Source: Flavobacteriaceae bacterium
GTDB lineage: Bacteria; Bacteroidota; Bacteroidia; Flavobacteriales; Flavobacteriaceae
Assembly (NCBI GenBank): GCA_002713705.1
Contig: PAUJ01000014.1
Location: forward strand, 95,456 to 115,149
Direction of reading: 5' to 3'
DNA: 19,694 bases
Under the pieces are notes generated by a model that was not told the DNA's origin, ran no database searches, and was given only the letters and a program-made list of their open reading frames with translations. The position numbers and the translations under genes are program-made. Below, piece after piece: positions 1 to 6,946 of this stretch; within the stretch, counting starts at the first letter, position 1; each line of letters starts with the position of its first letter.

Positions 1-156
1 TTGTTTTATTTTATTGCAGGTTATTTAATAAATGATTATGGAGTTGAAGGAGTTGTAATAGCGCACCTAATTAGATCAGTTATTATGTTTATAGTAGTGT
101 TTTATTTAGTGTTTCGATATTTTAATAAACAAAATATATTAAATAGTAATGACTGA
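1..156 (+). CDS. C-terminal end of a membrane protein, probably a polysaccharide flippase (5' end outside window)
   Basis: The frame is open from base 1 and ends in TGA, leaving 51 residues of a protein that begins upstream of the window. The visible part has a short loop with a YGVEG-type turn, then one long hydrophobic helix (residues about 20-38), then a short polar tail ending in NSND. A loop with a Y/G-x-E/I-G turn before a late helix is common near the C-terminus of Wzx/MATE-like polysaccharide transporters, and the complete translocase that follows has a comparable GGLEGIG turn before a late helix. The stop overlaps the ATG of that translocase by 8 bases, so the two are co-transcribed and probably translationally coupled. 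The flippase call is an inference from a short fragment; another multi-spanning glycan protein such as a Wzy polymerase is possible. Confidence 0.6.
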   Translation: MFYFIAGYLINDYGVEGVVIAHLIRSVIMFIVVFYLVFRYFNKQNILNSND

Positions 157-1648
157 ACATAAGCATTCATATAGAAATGTTTTAAATGCAACTTCTCTCT
201 TTGGAGGAGTGCAGGTTATTAATATTATTATTTCTTTAATTAGATCAAAAGCAATTGCATTATTAATTGGTCCTTTAGGGATGGGTATCGCTAGTTTATT
301 AGTTTCTACTATGGAATTGATTAATGGTATTACTAATTTAGGACTAGAACGAAGTGCTGTTAAAGAGATCTCCTTAGCTAATAATGATTCAAACACAAAA
401 AGTGTTGCTAAAACCATAAGTGTTTTAAAAAAATTGGTTTGGCTAACTATTACTTTGGGGGTAGTTATAATGATTGTAGCATCTCCATGGTTAAGTGAAA
501 TGGCTTTTGGAAATAAAGACCAGACCATTTCTTTTATATGGATTTCAATTGCATTGTTATTTAAGCAATTGTCAAGCAGTCAATTAGCAATTTTACAAGG
601 ATTAAGAAAATTACAGTATTTAGCAAAAGCAAATTTATTAGGAAATTTTATTGGGCTTTTGATAACAGTTCCACTGTATTATTTTTTCAGATTAGATGCG
701 ATTGTTCCCGCAATTATTATTTCAACTTTTATGAGTTTTATTTTTACGTATTATTTTTCTCAAAAGCTTGAAATTAACAAAGTAAAGATTTCTAGAAAAG
801 AAGCGATTACTGAAGGAAAAAGCATGATCAATCTTGGAGTAATGTTAAGTTTGAGTAGCATGATTACATTACTAGTCGCATATATTATTAGAATTTATAT
901 CCATACAGTGAATGGAGGAGATGAACTAGGTATTAAGGAGGTAGGTTTGTATAATGCGGGTTTTATTATTCTTAACTCTTATGTTGGAATTATTTTTAAT
1001 GCTATGGGAACCGATTATTTTCCAAGATTGTCAGCAATATCTGAAGAAATAGTTAAAATTAGAAAAACAGTTTTAGAACAAGCGGTTGTTGCAATTTTGT
1101 TAATTACCCCAATTATAGTCATATTCTTAGCATTTGCGCCCTTAATTGTAATCATCATTTATTCTAATGAATTTTCACCAATAGTAGCAATGGTTAGTTG
1201 GGGAATTTTAGGTATGATTTTTAAAGCAGTTTCTTGGTCTATGGGGTATATGATTATTGCAAAAGGTGATTCTAAAGTTTTTATAAAAACTGCTATTGGT
1301 TTTAATGCAATTTTATTAATTTTTAATGTTTTAGGTTATCATTACGGAGGTCTTGAAGGCATTGGTTTTAGTTTTTTTATATATTATATTATCCATTATA
1401 TTGTAATAAGAATTATTACCTACTACCGATATGATTTTTATTTTGCAAAAGGTTTCTATAAAATATTTACCTTTACGGTAATATTATGTCTTGCAGCATT
1501 TTCTATTACAATGATATCAAATCCAATAATAAAATACAGCTTAATGGTATTTGTGATTTTATTATCCTGCACCTATTCCTATACGGAATTAGATAAAAAG
1601 ATAGCAATTAAAGAATATTTGAAAGGTATTTTGAAAAGAAAAAAATGA
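149..1648 (+). CDS. O-antigen translocase / Wzx-family lipid-linked oligosaccharide flippase
   Basis: A 499-residue, very hydrophobic protein with roughly 12-14 predicted membrane segments spread over its whole length, the usual size for a Wzx flippase. The N-terminal stretch (about residues 10-75), with its LFGGVQV, GPLGMG and TNLGLERSAVKE motifs, is typical of the O-antigen translocase (WzxE-like) branch of the MOP exporter superfamily. Such proteins move undecaprenyl-diphosphate-linked sugar repeat units from the cytoplasmic to the periplasmic face of the inner membrane. The ATG overlaps the upstream stop by 8 bases, and its own stop overlaps the next gene's ATG in an ATGA junction, so it sits in a tight operon with an acyltransferase. 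The substrate cannot be read from sequence. The family call is firm; the individual glycan is unknown. Confidence 0.9.
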   Translation: MTEHKHSYRNVLNATSLFGGVQVINIIISLIRSKAIALLIGPLGMGIASLLVSTMELINGITNLGLERSAVKEISLANNDSNTKSVAKTISVLKKLVWLTITLGVVIMIVASPWLSEMAFGNKDQTISFIWISIALLFKQLSSSQLAILQGLRKLQYLAKANLLGNFIGLLITVPLYYFFRLDAIVPAIIISTFMSFIFTYYFSQKLEINKVKISRKEAITEGKSMINLGVMLSLSSMITLLVAYIIRIYIHTVNGGDELGIKEVGLYNAGFIILNSYVGIIFNAMGTDYFPRLSAISEEIVKIRKTVLEQAVVAILLITPIIVIFLAFAPLIVIIIYSNEFSPIVAMVSWGILGMIFKAVSWSMGYMIIAKGDSKVFIKTAIGFNAILLIFNVLGYHYGGLEGIGFSFFIYYIIHYIVIRIITYYRYDFYFAKGFYKIFTFTVILCLAAFSITMISNPIIKYSLMVFVILLSCTYSYTELDKKIAIKEYLKGILKRKK

Positions 1649-2394
1649 TAGGATTTTTAAAAACAATATATAGAAAATTTAAAAAAAAGAATAAATTTTT
1701 TTGGTCTGTTAATTGGATAAAAACATATTACTTCAATTACAAAAAATTCCCTTATGCTGTTGCAAAAAAACTTCCTGTATTTTTTTATGGAAGTGTAAAG
1801 TTATCAAGTATTAAAGGAGAAATTAAAATTGAAGCTCCTATTAAAAAAGCGATGATTGGTTTTGGTCAAAAATATGAATTGGTTTCACAATCTAAAAGAA
1901 CAGCTCAATTAGTATTAGACGGCACTATAGTTTGTAAAGGTCATGTACAGTTTGGAATAGATTATTTTGTGTATGTAGCAAAAGATGCTTATTGTGAATT
2001 TGGACATTTATCCTCAATGGCATCCAATGGGAAAATTATATGTAAAGAAAAAATAGTATTAGGAAAATATGCAAGAATTGGTTCTGAAGCTCAATTAATT
2101 GATACAAATTTTCATACCATGTTTAATACAGAAACAGGTGAAAAACACCCAATGAATGCTCCAATAGAACTTGGAGATTATAATTTTGTAAGTAATCGAG
2201 TTACTATTATGCAAAAAACCATTACTCCTAAAAATTGTACAATAGCATCGAACACACTTTGCAATAAAGATTATACAACATTTGGTGAGAATATTTTAAT
2301 TGGAGGAATACCAGCAAAGTTGCTAAAAGAAAATATTTCTAGAGATTGGGAAGGGGAAAGAGAAAATTTAGAAAGAAATTTAATTATATATTAA
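1645..2394 (+). CDS. Left-handed beta-helix (hexapeptide repeat) acyltransferase
   Basis: A 249-residue protein. A basic N-terminal segment of about 45 residues leads into a region with hexapeptide-like periodicity (about residues 90-225) of the kind that forms a left-handed parallel beta-helix. Motifs seen include IVLGKYARIGSEAQL (137-151), D153-T-N-F-H157, which sits where WcaF-like acetyltransferases carry the D-x-x-x-H general base, and a final ILIGGIPAKLLKEN (217-230) resembling the classic 'GxPAKxIK' end of the family. It probably transfers an acetyl or other acyl group from CoA to a sugar of the repeat unit. The ATG overlaps the flippase stop by 4 bases. The 3' end overlaps, tail to tail, the stop of the following minus-strand gene by 4 bases. 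Substrate unknown. Confidence 0.85.
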   Translation: MIGFLKTIYRKFKKKNKFFWSVNWIKTYYFNYKKFPYAVAKKLPVFFYGSVKLSSIKGEIKIEAPIKKAMIGFGQKYELVSQSKRTAQLVLDGTIVCKGHVQFGIDYFVYVAKDAYCEFGHLSSMASNGKIICKEKIVLGKYARIGSEAQLIDTNFHTMFNTETGEKHPMNAPIELGDYNFVSNRVTIMQKTITPKNCTIASNTLCNKDYTTFGENILIGGIPAKLLKENISRDWEGERENLERNLIIY

Positions 2395-3527
2395 TTTCGA
2401 TTCCAAATATCTAAATACTTCTGAGCATTTTTTTTATAATGATGTTCTATTTCTATAAATTCTCTAGCATTTTTGCCGATTTCAATAATTAATGCTGGAT
2501 TTAAAATAAGTTCTTCAAGTGAGGATGCAATCTTTTGAGCATTCGGAAGTGCGTTAATTGCTACTTTGTTTTTTAATTTATAATAGTTGTTAAATTCTTC
2601 TTCAGCTCCTGTAAAAACGACTTTGCCTTTAGCCATAGCTTCTAATGCATTGTAACCTTGATCGTAAGCTAAAACTTGATCCAAAACAATATGTGCTTCA
2701 TTATACGTTTTTATATACTCTTTATAAGGCAAGTTTTCAACTGTTTTTATTTCCACTTTATTTGGATATTTATTTTGAATAATCTCTAAGGCTTCCTCAA
2801 AATAGTCGCTTCCTTTTTTATAATAATTTGCTCTGTTGATTCCGTGAAAAATAATTATTTTTCCAATAACGTTTAGAGGTATAAATGTTAACAGTAACGA
2901 ATTGATAGGATTGGCAATTAATCCTAAATATTTTAAATGACCTTCTAAGGGGATGTGATAATCTAAATCTGAGGCAATAACTCCTTCAATGCTATCAAAT
3001 ACGAATTCATGTAGCGATTTATATTCAGGTTCTAAATATTTTAGAATAGGAGCAAAGCTCTTTTTGGAGGCTTTTCCATTAAAATAAGCCTCAAGTATAG
3101 AATATTTAGGTTTTTTATCATGAGAATATTTTACACTAATGTAATCGGTACCACAGGAAAGTAAGAAAAGTTTTTTGTTGTGTTCTTTTAAAAATTCAAT
3201 GAATTCTTTTTCGTGTTTGGGTGTCACTCCAATAGGACTTTCATTAATTAACTGGACGATATCAAACCCTTTTAAAGCTTCTTGATGACTAAAAAATTGC
3301 TTTTTAATGGCAATTGAGGTAATATCGATTTTTAAAAATTTAAAAAGTAATACTTTGATTTTTTTAGAGATACCCTGATTGTATTTTCTATGAAGTTTTA
3401 TGTCAACTGGATAGTTTTTAAAATGATCGCCAGTTGCTATAATGGTAACTTGATGACCAAGTTCATGTAATCCTTCTTTTAAAGAATTATGAAGTCTACT
3501 GTATTCTCCAACTAATAATATCTTCAT
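2391..3527 (-). CDS. Glycosyltransferase, GT-B fold, GT4-like
   Basis: A 378-residue protein with a GT-B layout. The N-terminal domain begins MKILLVGEYS and has a GLHELGHQVT helix typical of family 1/4 glycosyltransferases. The C-terminal domain holds a strand-turn with FHGINRANYYKKGSDYFEEAL (about 227-247) and a nucleotide-sugar binding part with VLDQVLAYDQGYNALEAMAKGKVV (281-304). In that second part, Y-N-A-L-E296-A-M-A-x-G replaces the usual E-G-F-x-x-x-x-E-A-M-A-x-G, so only the second Glu of the EX7E pair is clear. It is probably cytoplasmic and adds one sugar to the lipid-linked repeat unit. It is encoded opposite to both neighbours, overlaps the acyltransferase 3' end by 4 bases, and shares a 51-bp divergent region with the next glycosyltransferase. 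Donor and acceptor cannot be inferred. Confidence 0.8.
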   Translation of the reverse strand: MKILLVGEYSRLHNSLKEGLHELGHQVTIIATGDHFKNYPVDIKLHRKYNQGISKKIKVLLFKFLKIDITSIAIKKQFFSHQEALKGFDIVQLINESPIGVTPKHEKEFIEFLKEHNKKLFLLSCGTDYISVKYSHDKKPKYSILEAYFNGKASKKSFAPILKYLEPEYKSLHEFVFDSIEGVIASDLDYHIPLEGHLKYLGLIANPINSLLLTFIPLNVIGKIIIFHGINRANYYKKGSDYFEEALEIIQNKYPNKVEIKTVENLPYKEYIKTYNEAHIVLDQVLAYDQGYNALEAMAKGKVVFTGAEEEFNNYYKLKNKVAINALPNAQKIASSLEELILNPALIIEIGKNAREFIEIEHHYKKNAQKYLDIWNRN

Positions 3528-3535
3528 TTTTATGG

Positions 3536-3543
3536 TATATTTG
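3536..3543 (+). promoter_or_regulatory. Putative -7 promoter element (TAnnTTTG) for the GT4 gene
   Basis: TATATTTG is an exact match to the Bacteroidota -7 consensus TAnnTTTG. It lies in the 51-bp gap between two divergent glycosyltransferase genes, 35 bases before the ATG at 3579, which would give a leader of roughly 30 nt. No convincing -33 TTTG box is seen at the expected distance, so this rests on the -7 element and position alone. Confidence 0.45.
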
Positions 3544-3578
3544 AACTATAAAATTCGAGTTTAAAAATACAATAATTA

Positions 3579-4682
3579 ATGACCCAAAATAGAAACGGTA
3601 AAAAAATAAAAGTTTGTATTGTTACTATTTCACTTTCAAAGGGAGGAGCAGAAAGATCAACGGCATTATTATCTAGAATGCTTTCGGCAGAGAATTTCGA
3701 TGTTTTTTTGGTTACTTTAAATGATGTAATAGACTATCGTTATTCGGGAGAATTAATCAATTTAGGAAAAAACAAGCACAAAGAGGATCCTATAACATCT
3801 AGATTATATCGATTTATTGAATTTAGAAAACGCATTAAAAAAGAAAATTTTGATTTTATTATTGATAATAGAAATCGTCAATTTGCGCTAAAAGAATTGT
3901 TTTACTTAAAGTATATTTATAGGGGAAACAAAATTATTTATGTAGTTAGGAGTTTTAAGTTGTCACAATATTTTCCAGAAAATAAATTTGTTAGAAAATT
4001 GATGATTAAAAAGAGTAAAGGTATTGTTGGTGTCTCTAAAGCCATCGCTCAATCGATCAATAAACAATACCATACCGATAAAGCTATTAATATTTATAAC
4101 CCAAAAGAAGATTTCTCAGACAATAATAACATTGTTTTTAAAGAAAATTATATTTTGTTTTTAGGTCGCATTGAAGAAGCCGTGAAGAATTTGAGTTTAT
4201 TATTAGATTCGTATAAAAGTTCTATTTTAATAGCACATAATATTCATTTAAAAATCTTAGGTGATGGCCCTGATAAAAGTTGGTTAAAAGAAAAAATAAT
4301 AGTGTTAGGGTTAAGTGATTTTGTAGAACTAATCCCATTTACCCCCAATGTATATACATATTTAAATAATGCCAAATTTTTAGCCTTAACAAGCAGGTAT
4401 GAAGGGTTTCCTAGGGTTCTGTTAGAATCACTCTCTACAGGTACTCCTGTAATATCTGTAAATTGCAAAAGTGGACCCAATGAAATCATAGCGCATGAAG
4501 TAAACGGTTTATTGGTTGAGAACTTTAACAGAAAAAAATTATCTGAAGCATTTAATCGATTTGTTTTAGAAGAAGATTTGTATATTCACTGTAAGCAAAA
4601 TGCTAAAAAAAGCATTGATCATTTAAGCGCAGATACAATAGCAAAACAATGGACAAAATACTTAAAAGATGAATTACAATAA
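3579..4682 (+). CDS. Glycosyltransferase family 4 (GT-B)
   Basis: A 367-residue canonical GT4 enzyme. The N-terminal domain has the acceptor-side motif SKGGAERS (20-27). The C-terminal Rossmann-like domain starts with YILFLGRIEEAVKNL (191-205), the usual 'GRl...KN' donor-binding motif, then LKILGDGPDKSWLK (224-237). The EX7E motif is TSRYE275GFPRVLLE283, followed by STGTPVIS and a GPNEII...NGLLV segment. The pattern resembles GalNAc/GlcNAc-type transferases such as PglH/PglJ-like enzymes, but the donor cannot be assigned. It would act on the cytoplasmic face during repeat-unit assembly. Its last 14 bases overlap the start of the cupin isomerase gene, which indicates one transcript and probable translational coupling. 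Confidence 0.92.
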   Translation: MTQNRNGKKIKVCIVTISLSKGGAERSTALLSRMLSAENFDVFLVTLNDVIDYRYSGELINLGKNKHKEDPITSRLYRFIEFRKRIKKENFDFIIDNRNRQFALKELFYLKYIYRGNKIIYVVRSFKLSQYFPENKFVRKLMIKKSKGIVGVSKAIAQSINKQYHTDKAINIYNPKEDFSDNNNIVFKENYILFLGRIEEAVKNLSLLLDSYKSSILIAHNIHLKILGDGPDKSWLKEKIIVLGLSDFVELIPFTPNVYTYLNNAKFLALTSRYEGFPRVLLESLSTGTPVISVNCKSGPNEIIAHEVNGLLVENFNRKKLSEAFNRFVLEEDLYIHCKQNAKKSIDHLSADTIAKQWTKYLKDELQ

Positions 4683-5076
4683 CTTAGATGTAATAGAATT
4701 GTTAGATATTCCTACAATCAATGATGCAAGAGGTAATTTAGCGGTGATTGAAAAAGATATTTTACCCTATCCAATAAAAAGAGTCTATTACTTATTTGAT
4801 GTTCCCAGTGATTCCTTTAGAGGAGGGCATGCACATAAAGAACAGTTAGAGTTTTTAATTGCTTTAAGTGGAAGTTTTACGGTGACTTTAGATAATGGTC
4901 GATCAAAAAAATCATTTCTATTAAATAAACCAAATAAAGGATTGTTATTGCCCACTGGAATCTGGCGAGAATTGGAAGATTTTTCTTCTGGTGCTATTTG
5001 CTTGGTTTTATCTTCTGGTGAATTTGAGGAAGATGATTACATTAGAGATTACAAAAGTTTTAAAAACCTAGAATGA
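4669..5076 (+). CDS. FdtA/QdtA (WxcM-like) sugar 3,4-ketoisomerase, cupin fold
   Basis: A 135-residue single-cupin protein that matches the dTDP-4-keto-6-deoxyglucose 3,4-ketoisomerase family in length and motif order: N-D-A-R-G-N-L (18-24), I-K-R-V-Y-Y (36-41), RGGHAHKEQLEFL (51-63) with the catalytic-type histidines H54 and H56, a G-S-F turn, and the closing E-D-D-Y-I-R-D-Y-x-x-F (121-131). Known members convert dTDP-4-keto-6-deoxyglucose to the 3-keto sugar, which a PLP aminotransferase then turns into Fuc3N or Qui3N. Other WxcM-like cupins carry different isomerase or epimerase roles, so the product is not certain. The ATG lies inside the preceding glycosyltransferase, and the 3' end overlaps the convergent GT2 gene by 9 bases. 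No partner aminotransferase is in the window. Confidence 0.85.
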   Translation: MNYNNLDVIELLDIPTINDARGNLAVIEKDILPYPIKRVYYLFDVPSDSFRGGHAHKEQLEFLIALSGSFTVTLDNGRSKKSFLLNKPNKGLLLPTGIWRELEDFSSGAICLVLSSGEFEEDDYIRDYKSFKNLE

Positions 5077-6012
5077 ACTTAATCTTTTTCCAAAACGTTC
5101 CAATAAACTTTTAATTTTAAAAAGAAATATTAACAATACTCTTGGTAGCTTTAATAAAAATTTTTGCTTGGGATTTAAATTGTCTAGAGTTAAATTGTTT
5201 ACATATTTTTTAAAGGAAACGATATCATTAGACATTTTATGCTGTAAAGCAAATGAATACCTATTTAAATCTAAATATATCTTAAGATATCTATTGTTTT
5301 TGGCTAAAGTTTCATACTTATTAAGATCCATATAAGTCCTTCTTAGGGTGGGAGTATGAGAAATACGGTTACTTCCATCTAAATTATGAGTAGCAGTAAT
5401 TTTATTTGAAAATATTAATTCTGATTTTAAAGCTGCTCTTAACCAAAGATCAGAATCCTCACCAGCACCATTGGTTATTTTATAATCAAAACCATTAAGT
5501 GATTCAAAAAAATCTTTTTTCATACATACCGCAGAAGTCCAAGCTAAGCAATCAATTAAACTATTCTTAAAAAAATCATTTACTATTCCTAACCAATGAT
5601 CACCCTTTTTTAAAATAGGTGAATTCATATTTGATTTAAAATTTTTGTGAAATCTTTTGTCATATGCAGTTGCAAACCATTCTCCATTAGAGAATTTTTC
5701 AATTAAAGAATTAATGTTCTCTAAATGGTTTGGATACCAATAATCATCAGCGTCTAAAAATGCTATGTATTCTGTTTTAGCTTTACTTACCCCATAATTT
5801 CTAGCTTTTGATACCCCTTCATTTTCTTTTTTAAAAATTTGAATACGACTATCTTCGATATCACTAACTACCTTATAACTATTGTCTGTAGAACCATCAT
5901 CAACTAGAATTACTTCATAATTGGTAAAAGTTTGATTTAAAACACTATTAATGGTTGTTTCAACATCCTTTTCCTTATTGTAAAGTGGAATTATTACAGA
6001 AAACTTAGGCAT
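5068..6012 (-). CDS. Glycosyltransferase family 2 (GT-A)
   Basis: A 314-residue GT2 enzyme. The N-terminus FSVIIPLYNKEKDVETTINSVL is diagnostic for the family. The nucleotide-binding VDDGS (37-41) and the metal-binding FLDADDYW (85-92, DxD-type D87-A-D89) are intact, and NGAGEDSDLWLRAA (181-194) supplies the E-D pair expected to hold the catalytic base. The last 90 residues are basic and hydrophobic and may touch the membrane. It probably adds one sugar to the repeat unit. Its ATG directly follows the stop codon of the other GT2 gene with no gap, so the two are one minus-strand operon. The 3' end overlaps the cupin gene by 9 bases, tail to tail. Confidence 0.92.
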   Translation of the reverse strand: MPKFSVIIPLYNKEKDVETTINSVLNQTFTNYEVILVDDGSTDNSYKVVSDIEDSRIQIFKKENEGVSKARNYGVSKAKTEYIAFLDADDYWYPNHLENINSLIEKFSNGEWFATAYDKRFHKNFKSNMNSPILKKGDHWLGIVNDFFKNSLIDCLAWTSAVCMKKDFFESLNGFDYKITNGAGEDSDLWLRAALKSELIFSNKITATHNLDGSNRISHTPTLRRTYMDLNKYETLAKNNRYLKIYLDLNRYSFALQHKMSNDIVSFKKYVNNLTLDNLNPKQKFLLKLPRVLLIFLFKIKSLLERFGKRLSSF

Positions 6013-6897
6013 TTAATTTTTTTTTAATTCTATAAAATATTTTAGTCGATAAATATCAAACAAAAACATAGATGGATTATTAGAAAGTAAATTTGATTTT
6101 ATAGGTTTATTTAAAAGTTTGATAAAAACACAAAATAATCCGTCGGCTTTCCATTTTTTAAGAAATAGATAACTCTTCTGAAGCGGTCTTAGATCTTTAT
6201 TTATTTGATTATTATTTTCAAGTAAATAAGTTGATTTTACCGCTTCCAGTGATTTGTTTAAAAAAGAAGTACTGTTCTCCAATCCTAGATGATAAACTGG
6301 ATTGTCTATGTGTTTTACAAATACATTATTTTTCAATAGGTTTCCAGAAAACAAAATATCTAATCCGTATGTATTTGATTTTGAGGTATTGTTTTCAAAA
6401 AAAACTTCTTTATTTATTAATAAGCTTGAGGAGACAATAGTATATGGTTCTTTTAATCTCTCTTTCACACTTTTGGTTTCTCTTTTATGACCATATTTCC
6501 ATCTTAACACAAGTTCTCGTTCTGGTTTTTCTTGGTCGTAGCAAACTCCACCAAAAACAATTTTAGATTTTTGAATTTCATTTAATTTAAATCTACTAAT
6601 AAAATTATCATATTTAGGTAGTACATCAGCATCTAAAAATAACAACTTATTATAGGAGGCTTTTGAGGCTAAATAATTTCTACTAGCTGTTCTACCTAAA
6701 TTTTTTTCATTTTTACATAAAGTACAAAAATCTAATTCTTTGATAAGGTTATTATCATTTATAATTTCTTGGTCTTTGGAACAATCATCAAGAACAATTA
6801 ATTCAAACTGAATTTTAGCAATAATTGCTTGTTTTTGAACGTTCCTTACAAGTTCTACAATTGAATAATTATATGTTGGTATTAAAATTGAAAGCAT
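6013..6897 (-). CDS. Glycosyltransferase family 2 (GT-A), second copy
   Basis: A 294-residue GT2 enzyme, first gene of a two-gene minus-strand operon. It begins MLSILIPTYNYSIVELVRNV, has VLDDCS (35-40) in place of the more usual VDDGS, and carries a clear LDADVLP (88-94) metal-binding motif. The acceptor-side region has YGLDILFSGNLL (177-188), where D180 could be the catalytic base. The NLGRTASRNYLA segment (67-78) is the normal GT2 'N.G.s.aRN' motif. It differs clearly in sequence from the neighbouring GT2, so it is not a recent duplicate. The first residue lies 49 bases from the divergent S8 protease gene. Donor and linkage are unknown. Confidence 0.9.
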   Translation of the reverse strand: MLSILIPTYNYSIVELVRNVQKQAIIAKIQFELIVLDDCSKDQEIINDNNLIKELDFCTLCKNEKNLGRTASRNYLASKASYNKLLFLDADVLPKYDNFISRFKLNEIQKSKIVFGGVCYDQEKPERELVLRWKYGHKRETKSVKERLKEPYTIVSSSLLINKEVFFENNTSKSNTYGLDILFSGNLLKNNVFVKHIDNPVYHLGLENSTSFLNKSLEAVKSTYLLENNNQINKDLRPLQKSYLFLKKWKADGLFCVFIKLLNKPIKSNLLSNNPSMFLFDIYRLKYFIELKKN

Positions 6898-6946
6898 ATT
6901 TATAAGTGCTAATTTACAATATATAATAAAGTCTTTATATCTTGGA

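Noticed and set aside
139..528. 129-residue open frame on the minus strand
   Set aside because: It lies wholly antisense to the start of the well-supported flippase gene and has no recognisable motif.
1661..1700. A8 and T7 runs near the start of the acyltransferase as phase-variation tracts
   Set aside because: Runs of this length are expected in such AT-rich DNA, the A-run is followed by mixed Lys/Asn codons, and the frame is intact.
4244..4489. 81-residue open frame on the minus strand
   Set aside because: It is antisense to the donor-binding domain of the GT4 gene, including its EX7E motif, and is a coding shadow.
6231..6490. Two short overlapping plus-strand open frames
   Set aside because: Both are antisense to the second GT2 gene; no signal or motif supports either.
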